DNA of 64,000 bases from Frischella japonica (GCF_014489845.1 NZ_JABURY010000019.1:124001-188000), one strand, 5' to 3'. Numbered from the stretch's first letter, positions 11,491 through 22,825 are shown. The notes: a model not told the origin generated them from the letters alone. Made by a program: numbers and translations.

Positions 11491-14400
11491 TTATTCTTCA
11501 TCTAATTCGATATTGATACCAAGCGATCGGATTTCTTTTAACAATACGTTAAATGATTCTGGAATCGCTGGTTCCATACGATGATCACCATCTACAATAT
11601 TTTTATACATCTTAGTACGTCCGTTCACGTCATCCGATTTCACTGTCAGCATTTCTTGTAATGTGTAAGCTGCGCCGTAAGCTTCAAGCGCCCATACTTC
11701 CATCTCACCGAAACGTTGACCACCAAATTGAGCTTTACCGCCCAATGGTTGTTGGGTAACCAGACTATAAGAACCGGTTGAACGAGCATGCATCTTGTCA
11801 TCAACAAGGTGATTGAGTTTTAACATATACATGTAACCCACGGTTACTGGACGTTCAAATTTCTCACCTGTACGACCATCATATAAGGTAATTTGACCTG
11901 AAGTTGGTAAATCACCTAATTCTAACAATGATTTAATTTCTGCTTCTTTAGCTCCATCAAATACTGGCGTCGCCAATGGCATACCATTACGCAGATTTTG
12001 TGCCAACGTCATGACTTCTTCATCGGTAAACTCAGCAACATTAACTTTCTGAGCTGCACCTAATCCTAAATCATAAGCTTTTTGGATAAACTCTCTTAAT
12101 TTAGCTAACTCTTGCTGTTCTTTCAGCATTGCATCGATCTTCTGACCAATACCTTTTGCCGCCATACCTAAGTGAGTTTCTAAAATCTGACCGATATTCA
12201 TACGCGATGGTACCCCTAATGGGTTCAACACGATGTCCACTGGTCGACCTTTGTCATCATATGGCATATCTTCAATTGGGTTAATTTTAGAAATAACCCC
12301 TTTATTCCCATGACGTCCTGCCATTTTATCACCCGGTTGGATTTGACGTTTAACCGCTAGATATACTTTAACAATCTTCAGTACACCAGGTTGTAAATCA
12401 TCACCTTGGGTAATTTTCATACGTTTAGCTTCCAGTTTCTTATCGAAATCAGCTCTGATTTCATCATACTGAGCCGCTAATTGTTCAAGTTGTCCCTGTT
12501 TGCTTTCATCTGCTAAACCGATTGTTAACCATTTATCATGTGATAACATTTCAAGTTTACTAGCTTCAATACCACCAGAAATTAAAACATCTTTGATATG
12601 TGCAAAAAGTGCAGCTTCGAGGATTTTGAACTCTTCTGTCAAATCCTTACGTGCTTGTTTCAATTGCATATCTTCGATTTGCAAAGCACGTTTATCTTTC
12701 GCAACACCATCACGCGTAAATACTTGTACGTCAATTACCGTACCTGAAACCCCATTTGGTACACGTAATGAGGTATCTTTAACATCTGATGCTTTTTCAC
12801 CAAAAATGGCACGTAATAATTTTTCTTCTGGGGTTAATTGTGTTTCACCTTTTGGTGTTACCTTACCAACCAGAATATCACCACCTTTTACTTCCGCACC
12901 GATATAAACGATACCAGATTCGTCAAGTTTAGATAACGCTGCTTCACCCACATTTGGAATATCAGCAGTAATTTCTTCAGCACCTAATTTAGTATCGCGT
13001 GACACACAAGATAATTCTTGAATATGAATCGAAGTAAAACGGTCATCTTGTACCACTTTTTCAGAAACTAAGATCGAATCCTCAAAGTTATAACCATTCC
13101 ACGGCATAAATGCCACACGCATATTTTGACCAAGTGCTAATTCACCTAAGTCAGTTGATGGACCATCGGCTAATACATCACCACGTTCAACTTTTTCCCC
13201 TAATTCAACGCAAGGAATTTGGTTAATACAAGTATTTTGGTTTGAGCGAGTGTATTTAGTTAAATTATAAATATCAATGCCTGCTTCACCAGCATACATT
13301 TCATCACGGTTAACGTTCACTACAATACGTGATGCATCAACATATTGAACACTGCCGCCCCGTTTGGCAACCACAGCGACGCCGGAGTCAACAGCTACAG
13401 CACGTTCCATCCCCGTACCAACAAATGGTTTTTCCGCTTTCAGCGTTGGTACTGCCTGACGTTGCATGTTTGCACCCATCAATGCTCGGTTCGCATCATC
13501 GTGTTCAAGGAATGGAATTAACGATGCCCCCACAGAAACGATCTGTTGAGTCGAAACGTCCATATAGTTAATTTGTTCAGGACTATATAAGCCTGATTCA
13601 CCATTTAAACGACATGTCACTAAATCTTCTTTAAAGCGACCATTATCATCTAAATTTGAGTTCGCCTGCGCGATGACATAGCTACTTTCATCGATTGCTG
13701 ATAAGTAATCAATTTCATCGGTTACCACACCGTCAACCACTTTACGGTATGGTGTTTCTAGAAAACCGTATTCATTAGTACGTGAATAAACTGCAAGAGA
13801 GTTAATTAAACCGATATTTGGACCTTCAGGGGTTTCAATCGGACATACTCGACCATAGTGAGTAGGATGTACGTCACGAACTTCAAATCCTGCACGTTCA
13901 CGCGTTAAACCACCTGGACCCAGTGCCGAAATACGACGCTTGTGGGTAATTTCAGATAATGGATTATTTTGATCCATAAATTGCGATAATTGGCTCGAAC
14001 CAAAGAATTCGCGAATCGCGGCTGAAATCGGTTTAGCATTAATCATATCTTGTGGCATTAACGCATCGAGATCGCCAAGAGATAAACGCTCTTTTACCGC
14101 TCTTTCAACACGTACTAAACCAATACGGAATTGGTTTTCTGCCATTTCACCAACACTTCGGATACGACGATTACCTAGGTGATCGATATCATCTACGTCA
14201 CCATGACCATTACGGATGGCGATAAGTTTTTTCATCACTTCAATAATGTCTTCTTTGGTTAAAACACTACTACCTTCAATATCATCGCGGTTTAGTGAAC
14301 GATTAAACTTCATTCGCCCTACAGCTGACAGATCATATCGTTCTTCAGTAAAGAATAAGTTTTCAAATAACGATTCTGCTGCTTCTTTCGTTGGTGGCTC

Positions 14401-15519
14401 ACCTGGACGCATCATACGATAAATTTCAACTAATGCACCTAACTGATCTTGAGTTGGGTCGACATTTAACGTCTCAGATATAAATGCTCCATGATCTAAA
14501 TCATTGGTAAATAATGTCTCAATTTTTTTGTAACCAGCACTGGTTAATTCTGCTAATAATTCCAGTGAAATTGGTGTATTTGCTAACGCAATAACCGAAC
14601 CAGTTGTTTCATTTAGATAATCTTTTGCCAGAACTTTACCGATAATATATTCGACAGGCACATCAATTTTCGTTACGCTATCTTTTTCTAGCTGACGAAT
14701 ATGTCTAGCGGTAATACGACGACCTTTCTCAACATAAACTTGACCTTTTGATTCAATATCAAAAAGTGCTGTATCACCACGTAGTCGTTCTGGAATAAGT
14801 TCCATTTTTAATTTTGATTTTGCAACTTCAAATACTGTTTTATCAAAGAAAATGTCTAAAATTTCTTGAGTAGTAAAACCTAACGCTCTTAAAATAATCG
14901 TTGCAGGAAGTTTACGACGACGGTCAATACGGGCAAATAAATTATCTTTAGGATCAAATTCAAAGTCTAACCATGAACCGCGATAAGGAATAATTCTTGC
15001 ATTATACAACACCTTTCCAGATGAATGAGTTTTACCTTTATCGCTATCAAAGAACACACCAGGACTACGATGTAACTGAGAAACAATTACCCGTTCAGTA
15101 CCATTAATAACGAATGTTCCATTATCAGTCATTAAAGGAATTTCGCCCATATAAACATCTTGTTCTTTGATATCTTTTACTGTGCCTTCTGGCGCATCTT
15201 TATCAAAGATAACTAAACGTAATTTCACGCGTAATGGTGCAGAATAAGTAATCCCTCTAATTTGGCACTCTTTTACATCAAAAACAGGTTCACCCATTTT
15301 GAAAGAGACATATTGAAGTTCTGCATTACCACTATAACTTTTTATAGGAAAGATTGAACGAAAAGCGGCTTCTAAACCATATTGACCTTCTGGATCTTGG
15401 TCAATAAACTTCTGGAACGAATCAAGTTGAATAGAAAGAAGATAGGGTATATCCAACACTTGTGGACGTTTACCAAAATTCTTACGAATTCGTTTTTTCT
15501 CGGTATAGGAGTAAACCAT
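11491..15519 (-). CDS. rpoB: RNA polymerase beta subunit
   Basis: This is the beta subunit of RNA polymerase, 1342 residues, the same length as in E. coli. The rifampicin pocket reads [17 protein letters not shown], then [13 protein letters not shown], which is the sensitive-type sequence. The conserved C-terminal block [18 protein letters not shown], which contacts beta', is present. The ATG at 15519 has a GAGGA ribosome site. The gene is separated from rplL by an attenuator-bearing gap. Confidence 0.98.
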   Translation of the reverse strand: MVYSYTEKKRIRKNFGKRPQVLDIPYLLSIQLDSFQKFIDQDPEGQYGLEAAFRSIFPIKSYSGNAELQYVSFKMGEPVFDVKECQIRGITYSAPLRVKLRLVIFDKDAPEGTVKDIKEQDVYMGEIPLMTDNGTFVINGTERVIVSQLHRSPGVFFDSDKGKTHSSGKVLYNARIIPYRGSWLDFEFDPKDNLFARIDRRRKLPATIILRALGFTTQEILDIFFDKTVFEVAKSKLKMELIPERLRGDTALFDIESKGQVYVEKGRRITARHIRQLEKDSVTKIDVPVEYIIGKVLAKDYLNETTGSVIALANTPISLELLAELTSAGYKKIETLFTNDLDHGAFISETLNVDPTQDQLGALVEIYRMMRPGEPPTKEAAESLFENLFFTEERYDLSAVGRMKFNRSLNRDDIEGSSVLTKEDIIEVMKKLIAIRNGHGDVDDIDHLGNRRIRSVGEMAENQFRIGLVRVERAVKERLSLGDLDALMPQDMINAKPISAAIREFFGSSQLSQFMDQNNPLSEITHKRRISALGPGGLTRERAGFEVRDVHPTHYGRVCPIETPEGPNIGLINSLAVYSRTNEYGFLETPYRKVVDGVVTDEIDYLSAIDESSYVIAQANSNLDDNGRFKEDLVTCRLNGESGLYSPEQINYMDVSTQQIVSVGASLIPFLEHDDANRALMGANMQRQAVPTLKAEKPFVGTGMERAVAVDSGVAVVAKRGGSVQYVDASRIVVNVNRDEMYAGEAGIDIYNLTKYTRSNQNTCINQIPCVELGEKVERGDVLADGPSTDLGELALGQNMRVAFMPWNGYNFEDSILVSEKVVQDDRFTSIHIQELSCVSRDTKLGAEEITADIPNVGEAALSKLDESGIVYIGAEVKGGDILVGKVTPKGETQLTPEEKLLRAIFGEKASDVKDTSLRVPNGVSGTVIDVQVFTRDGVAKDKRALQIEDMQLKQARKDLTEEFKILEAALFAHIKDVLISGGIEASKLEMLSHDKWLTIGLADESKQGQLEQLAAQYDEIRADFDKKLEAKRMKITQGDDLQPGVLKIVKVYLAVKRQIQPGDKMAGRHGNKGVISKINPIEDMPYDDKGRPVDIVLNPLGVPSRMNIGQILETHLGMAAKGIGQKIDAMLKEQQELAKLREFIQKAYDLGLGAAQKVNVAEFTDEEVMTLAQNLRNGMPLATPVFDGAKEAEIKSLLELGDLPTSGQITLYDGRTGEKFERPVTVGYMYMLKLNHLVDDKMHARSTGSYSLVTQQPLGGKAQFGGQRFGEMEVWALEAYGAAYTLQEMLTVKSDDVNGRTKMYKNIVDGDHRMEPAIPESFNVLLKEIRSLGINIELDEE

Positions 15520-15723
15520 TAGTTCCTCAACTTGCTGATCGGCCGTTAATAATAATTTACTATCAAAACGGCTTTATTAAATATTCATCAGACCCTAATT
15601 ATCGACTAATTAAATCTGACACCTGCTCGAAATATTTATAAATATCAATTGATTAGGTTCTTAACTATACATTCATTAAATCTATAGCTATATACAATTT
15701 CTTTTTTCACGCCTTTACAGCGC

Positions 15724-15752
15724 AAAAAGGCTGGAGGTAAAAACCACCAGCC
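15724..15752 (-). terminator. rplL-rpoB transcription attenuator
   Basis: On the minus strand GGCTGGTGG and CCTCCAGCC form a stem with one mismatch, followed by TTTTT and GCG. A partial terminator at this place in E. coli lowers rpoBC output relative to the ribosomal genes, and the bases here (CCAGCCTTTTTGCG) look conserved. A second small hairpin (GCAGCC/GGCTG) precedes it. Confidence 0.75.
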
Positions 15753-15787
15753 ATCAGCCTTATTAGGCTGCATATTTTGTATCAAAC

Positions 15788-16156
15788 TTATTTAAGTTCG
15801 ACAACTGCACCTGCTTCTTCAAGCGCTTTTTTAAGTGCTTCAGCATCATCTTTGCTTGCAGCTTCTTTAACAGTAGCGGGCGCTGATTCAACAAGATCTT
15901 TAGCTTCTTTCAAGCCTAAACCAGTTGCACCACGTACCGCTTTGATTACAGCTACTTTATTACCACCAACGTCTTTTAAGATAACGTCGAATTCAGTTTT
16001 TTCTTCAGCTGCTTCTGCTGGACCTGCTGCTGCGACTGCAACTGCTGCAGCTGCAGAAACACCAAATTTTTCTTCCATCATTGATACTAGTTCAACAACG
16101 TCCATTACAGACATTTCAGCAACTGCATCTAAAATTTGTTCTTTAGTGATAGACAT
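15788..16156 (-). CDS. rplL: Ribosomal protein L7/L12
   Basis: L7/L12 is the flexible stalk protein that recruits translation GTPases. It is 122 residues: an N-terminal dimerisation domain ([20 protein letters not shown]), an Ala-rich hinge near residues 38-52, and the C-terminal domain with [15 protein letters not shown]. An in-frame ATG 16 codons upstream exists, but MSITKEQ is the family start and has GGAA just before it. It follows rplJ in the usual order. Confidence 0.97.
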   Translation of the reverse strand: MSITKEQILDAVAEMSVMDVVELVSMMEEKFGVSAAAAVAVAAAGPAEAAEEKTEFDVILKDVGGNKVAVIKAVRGATGLGLKEAKDLVESAPATVKEAASKDDAEALKKALEEAGAVVELK

Positions 16157-16234
16157 AATATAGTTTCCTAAATTTAGAATTTTTAAATTGTTAACTGTTC
16201 CCAATTAAAACTAACTGCAATTTTATCAATAAAA

Positions 16235-16735
16235 TTATGCAGCTTCTTGTTTTTGATCGCGAACTGCTGCCAGAGTACGAGCCAATTTGCCAGCTGCGGC
16301 TTCTTTCATGGTCGACATCAAGCGAGCTAATGCTTCTTCGTAAGTTGGTAAAGTTGCTAAGCGGTCGATATTTGCCGCAGTAATTAACTCACCTTCAAAG
16401 GCTGCTGCTTTAATCTCAAATTTTTCATTTTCTTTAGCAAACGCTTTGAAAAGACGTGCTGCTGCACCTGGGTGCTCATTTGAAAATGCAATAAGAGTAG
16501 GACCAACAAACGTATCTTTTAAGCACTCATAAGGAGTACCTTCAACTACGCGACGTAATAAGGTGTTACGAACCACACGCATATAAACGCCAGCTTCACG
16601 AGCTGATTTACGTAATGCAGTCATTTTTTCTACAGTCACGCCACGAGAATCCGCAACGACTGCAGAAAGCGCACCTTTGGCAATTTCGTTAACTTCAGCA
16701 ACAATTGCTTGCTTATCTTGAAGATTTAATGCCAT
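16235..16735 (-). CDS. rplJ: Ribosomal protein L10
   Basis: L10 anchors the L7/L12 dimers to the 50S stalk and represses translation of its own operon. The 166-residue protein has the family N-terminus ([15 protein letters not shown]), the conserved block [18 protein letters not shown], and a C-terminal helix for L12 binding. The start is preceded by AGGAGCAAAACTA, nearly identical to E. coli, and by a long structured leader. Confidence 0.97.
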   Translation of the reverse strand: MALNLQDKQAIVAEVNEIAKGALSAVVADSRGVTVEKMTALRKSAREAGVYMRVVRNTLLRRVVEGTPYECLKDTFVGPTLIAFSNEHPGAAARLFKAFAKENEKFEIKAAAFEGELITAANIDRLATLPTYEEALARLMSTMKEAAAGKLARTLAAVRDQKQEAA

Positions 16736-16740
16736 TAGTT

Positions 16741-16985
16741 TTGCTCCTGAATTAAACTAGGTTTACACCTAGACTCACTGTACTAACTACTAAAATCACA
16801 TCAGATCATTTAATAATTAGCGTTGTTACGGTGAGCAGAGTCCTGTTAATTCAACTATATATATCTAATCAAAATAACGTTTAGGTTCTGTCACCGTCTA
16901 CGTAGGATATTAAGTCATTAATTTAATCACACCTACGGTCTTGGACGGGGTCTGGATTAGGCCAGACACCAACCGATTCTTATGT
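16741..16985 (-). promoter_or_regulatory. L10 leader (autoregulatory rplJ 5' region)
   Basis: The rplA-rplJ gap on the minus strand carries the recognisable ribosomal L10 leader. It contains GGTTGGTGTCTGGCC, a hairpin with TCCAGAC, GTAGACGGTGACAGAAC, CTGCTCACCGTAAC, then an AGGAGCAAA ribosome site. In E. coli the L10-L12 complex binds this leader and blocks translation of rplJ and rplL. The core bases match my memory of the E. coli leader; the exact ends are approximate. Confidence 0.85.
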
Positions 16986-16997
16986 AATTAAGAAAAA

Positions 16998-17699
16998 TTA
17001 AACTGATGCACTTAAGCTAGTTTGATCGATAGCCACACCTGCACCCATAGTGGTAGAAAGGCTAACTTTCTTAATAAATACACCTTTAGAAGATGCTGGT
17101 TTAGCTCTTTTTAATGCCACAAGTAGCGCTTCTAAATTGCCTTTTAACTGTTCAGCATTAAAATCAACTTTACCGATAGTGGTATGAATAATACCATTTT
17201 TGTCATTACGGTAACGTACTTGACCAGCTTTAGCATTTTTTACAGCTTCAGCAACGTTAGGAGTTACGGTACCCACTTTCGGGTTTGGCATTAAGCCGCG
17301 TGGCCCTAAGATTTGACCTAATTGACCAACGATACGCATTGCATCAGGTGAAGCGATAACAACATCGAAGTTCATTTCACCTTTTTTGATTTGTTCAGCA
17401 AGATCTTCCATACCCACTAATTCGGCACCAGCTTCTTTAGCTGCTTCAGCATTAGCTCCTTGGGTAAATACCGCAACCCGAACGCTACGACCAGTACCAT
17501 TTGGTAATACAATAGCACCGCGTACATTTTGATCAGATTTACGCGCATCAATACCTAAATTAACCGATACGTCAACACTTTCAGTGAATTTTGCTGTTGC
17601 TAGCTCTTTTAATAAAGCGATAGCGTCATTAATTTCATATTGTTTAGTTGCATCAACTTTTTCGCGGATAAGTTTAGCCTTTTTAGATAATTTAGCCAT
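16998..17699 (-). CDS. rplA: Ribosomal protein L1
   Basis: L1 forms the mobile stalk at the ribosomal E site and represses the L11 operon. The protein is 233 residues, like E. coli L1. It carries the family signature around [15 protein letters not shown] and the N-terminal [11 protein letters not shown]. It starts 3 bases after the rplK stop, so translation is coupled. Confidence 0.97.
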   Translation of the reverse strand: MAKLSKKAKLIREKVDATKQYEINDAIALLKELATAKFTESVDVSVNLGIDARKSDQNVRGAIVLPNGTGRSVRVAVFTQGANAEAAKEAGAELVGMEDLAEQIKKGEMNFDVVIASPDAMRIVGQLGQILGPRGLMPNPKVGTVTPNVAEAVKNAKAGQVRYRNDKNGIIHTTIGKVDFNAEQLKGNLEALLVALKRAKPASSKGVFIKKVSLSTTMGAGVAIDQTSLSASV

Positions 17700-17702
17700 T
17701 AA

Positions 17703-18131
17703 TTAACCCTCCACTTCCAGACCCATTGAGCGAGCAGTTCCTTCTATAGAACGCATCATTGTCTCAATAGTTGCACCATTCATGTCCGCAGCTTTCGTTT
17801 CAGCAATTTCACGAATCTGCGCGCTTGTTACTTTACCAACTTTTTTCTTGTTTGGTTCACCAGAACCAGACTTGATATTAGCAGCCTTTTTCAATAATAC
17901 TGCTGCTGGAGGTGTTTTAGTAATAAAAGTGAATGAACGATCAGAATAAACGGTAATTACAACAGGTGTTGGTAAACCTTTTTCTAAACCTTCTGTTTTT
18001 GCATTAAATGCTTTACAAAATTCCATGATGTTAACACCATGTTGACCAAGTGCTGGACCAACTGGTGGACTAGGATTTGCAGCACCAGCTGCCACTTGCA
18101 GCTTGATGTAAGCTTGGACTTTCTTTGCCAT
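17703..18131 (-). CDS. rplK: Ribosomal protein L11
   Basis: L11 is part of the GTPase-associated centre and is needed for RelA activation. It is 142 residues with the family motifs [21 protein letters not shown] and [16 protein letters not shown], and the C-terminal rRNA-binding domain. It is the first gene of its transcript here, because secE and nusG are not upstream; a promoter and leader are seen instead. Confidence 0.97.
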   Translation of the reverse strand: MAKKVQAYIKLQVAAGAANPSPPVGPALGQHGVNIMEFCKAFNAKTEGLEKGLPTPVVITVYSDRSFTFITKTPPAAVLLKKAANIKSGSGEPNKKKVGKVTSAQIREIAETKAADMNGATIETMMRSIEGTARSMGLEVEG

Positions 18132-18156
18132 TTTTTGTTCCTTTTCTCGGGTACAA

Positions 18157-18207
18157 TCGCCCTGTTAAACCGATAACAGAAAGCTCCCCTAAGTTAAATA
18201 AGGGCGA
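18157..18207 (-). promoter_or_regulatory. rplK leader hairpin, candidate L1 autoregulation site
   Basis: In the rplK 5' region a perfect 7-base inverted repeat (TCGCCCT at 18157-18163, AGGGCGA at 18201-18207) encloses a second hairpin (CTGTTA at 18162-18167, TAACAG at 18174-18179) and a GGGGAGC element. L1 is known to bind a leader structure upstream of rplK in enterobacteria. That this hairpin is the site is an inference from position and shape. Confidence 0.45.
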
Positions 18208-18208
18208 C

Positions 18209-18237
18209 ATTTTGCTATAAATAGAGTAAAATTGCAA
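18209..18237 (-). promoter_or_regulatory. Candidate sigma-70 promoter for rplK
   Basis: On the minus strand TTGCAA (18232-18237) is followed after 17 bases by CAAAAT (18209-18214), leaving about 75 bases of leader before the rplK start. It is the best-spaced pair in the gap. Confidence 0.45.
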
Positions 18238-18292
18238 CAATTATTTTCAATGTATAGCAAATAAAATGACAAAAAATTAAGTTAGACTGTAA

Positions 18293-19768
18293 TTAATATT
18301 TCACACAAATAGCATAGGCATAATCAGGGTCAATAATAACATTTCCTTCAACCGAACCAACACTGTAATATCTTGTATTTCTTGGGCCTTTTTCACTGGT
18401 AAAATAGTATTCATATAGGAAAAAGGGTTGTAAGTCATTGATACCATTCATCATATCACGACCGATTTTATCCAACGGTGCATAATAATACAGTTTACCC
18501 CATTCTCCTGTTAAACTATCGCCAATTGCTCTTTTATAACCATTATTTTTTGCATAATAACCTACATTATCTAGATCGGTAAAATCACCATATGCATAAA
18601 CCGAGTTAGACAGTTCTGATCTTGTTGGTAGGCGATCACCATTGCTTGTACAAAAATCCTGAGCTTTATTCCATGGCATCCACATACTATCTCCCTTATA
18701 AGGGTAGAACCAATGCTCTAAAGAAAAAGTATAAGTGAAGGTGGCTTTCGTATCGTTGTTAGTAACAGCAATCACAAAATTCTCACCTACTGCCGGCACA
18801 TTATCAGTAAATTTAAATTCGCTCTGTGTATTTGGAGCGAAATTACGACTGGTACTTATCAAAGCAGAATTAGGATTATTAACAATGGTATAAGAATAAC
18901 TTGGAATGGTATTTAAAGGCACCAATCTAAATCGCGCCTCAGGAAATGCAGTTGTCGGGAAACTTTTTCCGTTATTACTTTTTGCCGACACGATAAATCC
19001 TTTATGGGGAATAAATTGACTGGCATCATAGGCATCAGTTCTATTTACCATATTACTTCCCGCATCAAGATAATTATTACCTTCCGGCCAACCATTTGGA
19101 ATATTTAATGCCAATACACCGGGCTGAATATAACATAATCCATCATCGGGTTTGATTTTAAAAGTTTTTGACACTTCTCGTATATCAGACACTTTCGGGT
19201 CGCCATATTCAGTCACGGCATGAAAATTAACCGTAACTTTAACCGATGCATCGCCTTTATAACCATCATTATTACATAAATTGCTACCTAACGCTTTTTG
19301 TGAATTCGCATCTAAACTTTTACTATTACTATCCGTCCATTCCGCAGTGATACTGTCAATAACAAATCCTTTCGTCGAAGCTAGAGTATCTCCATCATTA
19401 TCATAAATATCCCCAACTGCCAAATCAGACAAATCCACATCAAAAGTATAGTCATTAGGCGAAACATTAAAAGCAACATGTATCTCTTCTAATGAACCAG
19501 GAGTAAAGGTCAGATTTTGCCCATCTGCTACTTTTAATTTAAATTGAATTCCATCTAAAATTTTATCATCTGCTGTTGGTAAAATTTGTGGCGCTTCCCC
19601 ACGAATAGTATTGGCAGAAGAAATGGATAGGCTAGCTAGTGCTATATGGGATAAAGAACTTATCACTAAGAAAATAGAAGTCATAGCAATAGATAAATCC
19701 GATTGATATCTAACCAATGCTTTTTTTGATATTTTAATAAAATTAACACTATTGTAATTATTATTCAT
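18293..19768 (-). CDS. Exported surface-type protein with C-terminal lectin-like module
   Basis: I do not recognise a named family for the whole 491-residue protein. I choose the ATG at 19768 because GAGGAG lies 6 bases before it; two ATGs further upstream lack this. A hydrophobic stretch near residues 28-46 (LSIAMTSIFLVISSLSHIA) looks like a long signal peptide or anchor. Two beta-rich regions follow, containing DNDGD. The last 130 residues hold WMPWNKAQDFCTSNGDRLPT and end in YAICVKY. A Trp-rich block with a Cys, then GDRLPTRSEL, then a final Cys is typical of C-type-lectin-like or DUF1566-like ends of intimin/invasin-type adhesins. A role in surface attachment is inferred. It occupies the place where secE-nusG would normally lie. 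Confidence 0.6.
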   Translation of the reverse strand: MNNNYNSVNFIKISKKALVRYQSDLSIAMTSIFLVISSLSHIALASLSISSANTIRGEAPQILPTADDKILDGIQFKLKVADGQNLTFTPGSLEEIHVAFNVSPNDYTFDVDLSDLAVGDIYDNDGDTLASTKGFVIDSITAEWTDSNSKSLDANSQKALGSNLCNNDGYKGDASVKVTVNFHAVTEYGDPKVSDIREVSKTFKIKPDDGLCYIQPGVLALNIPNGWPEGNNYLDAGSNMVNRTDAYDASQFIPHKGFIVSAKSNNGKSFPTTAFPEARFRLVPLNTIPSYSYTIVNNPNSALISTSRNFAPNTQSEFKFTDNVPAVGENFVIAVTNNDTKATFTYTFSLEHWFYPYKGDSMWMPWNKAQDFCTSNGDRLPTRSELSNSVYAYGDFTDLDNVGYYAKNNGYKRAIGDSLTGEWGKLYYYAPLDKIGRDMMNGINDLQPFFLYEYYFTSEKGPRNTRYYSVGSVEGNVIIDPDYAYAICVKY

Positions 19769-20006
19769 TGTTACTCCTCTTTTCATAGACCACCCCATAA
19801 CTAATTAGTTTATCGGTTTAAAATTGAGTGAATTAACAAACATTAATAATAAATTGATATAGAATAAGATTTTATTAAAATAATAAATGATCAATAAATA
19901 TTACTAACATAAGGAACTTACATAGATTATAGAGATTAAAACAAAAATTTCAATTAAAATAATAGGTTATGATTTTTTTTACTAAGATTTAATACAAAAA
20001 ATTTAT
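19769..20006. other. AT-rich gap upstream of the lectin-like gene
   Basis: The stretch is very AT-rich, with A- and T-runs. It should hold the promoter of the exported protein gene, but I see no clear pair of elements and no coding frame. Confidence 0.4.
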
Positions 20007-20039
20007 AAAAAAGGATTGCTAGTTAACCAATCCTTTTTA
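20007..20039 (-). terminator. Intrinsic terminator after ubiD
   Basis: AAAAAGGATTG pairs with CAATCCTTTTT across a 9-base loop, with A/T runs on both sides. It lies about 40 bases past the ubiD stop. Confidence 0.75.
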
Positions 20040-20077
20040 AAAATGGTGAGAGGAAATTACTTAAAAAATGAAAAAGA

Positions 20078-21541
20078 TTAAATCCCTAATTCATCCCAAA
20101 TATTATCAATATGCGCAACAATCTTGGCATCTTTTGTAATAATTTTACCCCATTCGCGCGTTGTTTCACCTTGCCATTTATTTGTCGCATCTAAACCAAT
20201 TTTAGAACCAAGACCAGAAACTGGCGATGCAAAATCAAGATAATCAATCGGTGTATTTTCAATAAAGGTGATGTCACGCTTGGGATCCATGCGGGTTGAA
20301 ATTGCCCACATAACATCTTTCCAATCACGAGCATTAATATCATCGTCACAGATAATTACAAATTTGGTATACATAAATTGCCGTAAATAGGACCATATGC
20401 CCATCATGATACGTTTGGCATGTCCTGCGTATTGTTTTTTTATCGTCACAACTGCAATACGGTATGAGCATCCTTCAGGTGGTAAATAAAAATCAACGAT
20501 TTCCGGAAATTGTTTTTGTAAAATAGGAATAAACACTTCATTTAAGGCCAATCCCATTACTGCTGGTTCATCTGGTGGGCGTCCAGTGTATGTTGAATGA
20601 TAAATCGCATCATTACGACGAGTAATATGAGTTATAGTAAAAACGGGAAAACGTTCTACTTCATTATAGTAGCCAGTATGATCACCATAAGGACCTTCTA
20701 AAGCCGTTTCATCTGGAGCAATATAACCTTCTAATACAATTTCTGCACTAGCCGGAACATCTAAATCACAGGACAAGGCCCTAACTACGTCACTACGGTG
20801 TCCACGTAATAATCCAGCAAAAGCGTATTCCGACAATGTATCAGGTACCGGTGTAACAGCAGCTAGAATAGTAGCCGGATCAGCACCTAATGCCACCACT
20901 ACCGGAAAATTTTCACCTGGATGAGCTTTTTGCCATTCTTGAAAATCTAATGCCCCCCCACGATGCGCTAACCAACGCATAATCAATTTATTTTTTGCTA
21001 ATCGCTGTAGACGATACACACCCAAATTATGACGTTCTTTATTGGGACCTTTCGTAATTGTTAATCCCCAAGTAATCAAGGGCGCCACATCTTCTGGCCA
21101 ACACTGCATAATTGGAATTTTAGTTAAATCAACATCTTGATCTTTTACCACGTGCTCTTGACAAGCAGCCGATGAGCGTCGTTTTACTGGCATATTCAAA
21201 ACTTGTTTGTATTTTGGCAGTTCAGTCAAAAAACTTCTGACCCCTTTTGGTGGCTCGGGCTCCCGTAAAAATGCTAATAAATGTCCAACTTCGCGTAATG
21301 CCGATATTTCTTCCTGCCCCATCGCCATTGCAACCCGTTTAGGGGTGCCAAATAGGTTACAAAGTACCGGAATATCATAGCCAATCGGATTTTCAAATAG
21401 CAATGCCGGCCCACCTTGACGTAACACTCTATCAGCAATCTCGGTCATCTCTAGATGAGGATTAACCGGATAACTTATCCGCTTTAGTTCACCCTGTGCT
21501 TCTAATTGAGTAATAAAATCTCTAAGATCTGTAAATTTCAT
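20078..21541 (-). CDS. ubiD: 3-octaprenyl-4-hydroxybenzoate decarboxylase UbiD
   Basis: UbiD removes the carboxyl group from the prenylated ubiquinone precursor, using prenylated FMN supplied by UbiX. The 487-residue protein matches the family in length and start ([22 protein letters not shown]). It has the core segments [19 protein letters not shown] and [17 protein letters not shown]. The other ubiquinone gene here, a UbiF-like hydroxylase at 49410, is not linked to it. It appears to be a single-gene transcript. Confidence 0.96.
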   Translation of the reverse strand: MKFTDLRDFITQLEAQGELKRISYPVNPHLEMTEIADRVLRQGGPALLFENPIGYDIPVLCNLFGTPKRVAMAMGQEEISALREVGHLLAFLREPEPPKGVRSFLTELPKYKQVLNMPVKRRSSAACQEHVVKDQDVDLTKIPIMQCWPEDVAPLITWGLTITKGPNKERHNLGVYRLQRLAKNKLIMRWLAHRGGALDFQEWQKAHPGENFPVVVALGADPATILAAVTPVPDTLSEYAFAGLLRGHRSDVVRALSCDLDVPASAEIVLEGYIAPDETALEGPYGDHTGYYNEVERFPVFTITHITRRNDAIYHSTYTGRPPDEPAVMGLALNEVFIPILQKQFPEIVDFYLPPEGCSYRIAVVTIKKQYAGHAKRIMMGIWSYLRQFMYTKFVIICDDDINARDWKDVMWAISTRMDPKRDITFIENTPIDYLDFASPVSGLGSKIGLDATNKWQGETTREWGKIITKDAKIVAHIDNIWDELGI

Positions 21542-21790
21542 AATTGATCCACATAATAATATCTATCCATAATTATAACGTGATTAGTACTAATCGGCAC
21601 GTACTGTATTTAATTTGCCTGACCATCATAATAATTGTGTTTTACCTATCATTAACATAATGAGCAAAATTCAATAAATCTGAAGATAAAAAATAAAGAT
21701 ATATAAAATAGATTAATTAACTTTAACGTTAGTACGTTACATTATGGGGCTATACTTTTTCCTAATATACGATAATCAGGCATAACCTAA

Positions 21791-21907
21791 TTTGCAGAAC
21801 ATGGTGTAGGTACTGCCAAGGTTAACTATTTTAATGTGGCAATTCCTTATGAAAATCGTCAGTTAATACGCGCAATCAAACAGCAATGCGATCCTAGTAA
21901 AAGGTAA
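21791..21907 (+). pseudogene. Relic of an FAD-linked oxidase C-terminus
   Basis: Reading from 21791 in frame gives FAEHGVGTAKVNYF, then ENRQLIRAIKQQCDPSKR and a stop. EHGVG followed by a Lys and then LMRAIKQxxDP is the conserved C-terminal signature of FAD-linked oxidases (glycolate oxidase GlcD / D-lactate dehydrogenase Dld2 type). A stop codon directly precedes it, and I see no rest of the gene. It is the last remnant of a deleted gene between ubiD and the thi operon. Confidence 0.7.
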
Positions 21908-22033
21908 AATAATCAAGTATATATTTCACATATAAAGAAACTTTAATCTATTGTCTTTAATGCATGATGACCAACAGATAATTACATATCCGTTGGATCT
22001 TCAACTTGATTATGCCAGCGACATGATATAACT

Positions 22034-22825
22034 TCACCACCAACGATAAAAATGATGAGTTGGTCCAATCCCTTTGCCAACATGGAGTCTATCTGCATTA
22101 GCTATTGCACCACTTAAATAATCCTTTGCTTGTTTAATTGCTTCGCCTAAAGTTAGTACTGGTAATAATGCGGCAATCGCTGCGGATAAAGTACAACCAG
22201 TACCATGAGTATTATTAGTATTAACTCTTCTTGTCGCATAACGTATTATCTCTTTCGATGTGATTAGAAAATCGGGGCATTCATCACCCGGTAAATGTCC
22301 GCCTTTCATCAAGACAGCCTTACAACCTAACTGTAATAATGCTTGCCCTTGCTGTTGCATTTGCGACTCATTAGTTGCTTCTGGACAATTAAGCAGAGCT
22401 GCGGCTTCCGGTAAATTTGGTGTAATTATCGTTGCCAGAGGTAAAAGTTTCTGACGAATAACATCTATGGCAGTTTGTTTTAATAATGCATGTCCACCTT
22501 TTGCTACCATTACCGTATCTAATACCACATATGGTAGCGGATTTTGACTTAATAGTTCAGCGACAGCGTTAACAATCGCTTCATTCATTAACATGCCGAT
22601 TTTTAAACAATCAATGTTACTATCGTTAATTAACACATCAAACTGCTGTTTAACAAAATCAGCGGGGACAGGAAAAACATCTGATACGCCTTGGGTACTT
22701 TGCGCAGTAAGTGCTGTAATAACTGCCATTCCATAAGCACCTAACGCGGAAAACGTTTTTAAATCAGCTTGAATCCCAGCACCACCACTGGGATCTGAAC
22801 CTGCTATTGTTAATGCTATTGTCAT
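22034..22825 (-). CDS. thiD: Hydroxymethylpyrimidine (phosphate) kinase ThiD
   Basis: ThiD phosphorylates HMP and HMP-P to HMP-PP for thiamine synthesis. The 263-residue ribokinase-fold protein has the family N-terminus (IAGSDPSGGAGIQADLKTF), the MLMNEAIV region, and the C-terminal NTHGTGCTLSAAIAA with the catalytic Cys/Asp loop region. The start overlaps the thiE stop by 4 bases (ATGA). It is the last gene of thiM-thiE-thiD. Confidence 0.95.
   Translation of the reverse strand: MTIALTIAGSDPSGGAGIQADLKTFSALGAYGMAVITALTAQSTQGVSDVFPVPADFVKQQFDVLINDSNIDCLKIGMLMNEAIVNAVAELLSQNPLPYVVLDTVMVAKGGHALLKQTAIDVIRQKLLPLATIITPNLPEAAALLNCPEATNESQMQQQGQALLQLGCKAVLMKGGHLPGDECPDFLITSKEIIRYATRRVNTNNTHGTGCTLSAAIAALLPVLTLGEAIKQAKDYLSGAIANADRLHVGKGIGPTHHFYRWW

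Noticed and set aside
13921-14040. Rifampicin-resistance changes in rpoB.
   Set aside because: The rifampicin-pocket residues read as the sensitive type; no classical substitution is visible.
16001-16163. A long plus-strand frame opposite rplL, Ala- and Ser-rich.
   Set aside because: It is a shadow of the Ala-rich hinge of L7/L12 read on the other strand.
21982-22038. Minus-strand reading GEVISCRWHNQVEDPTDM at the end of thiD.
   Set aside because: It overlaps the thiD stop in another frame and is under 20 codons. thiD already ends with the normal FYRWW tail, so no frameshift is needed.
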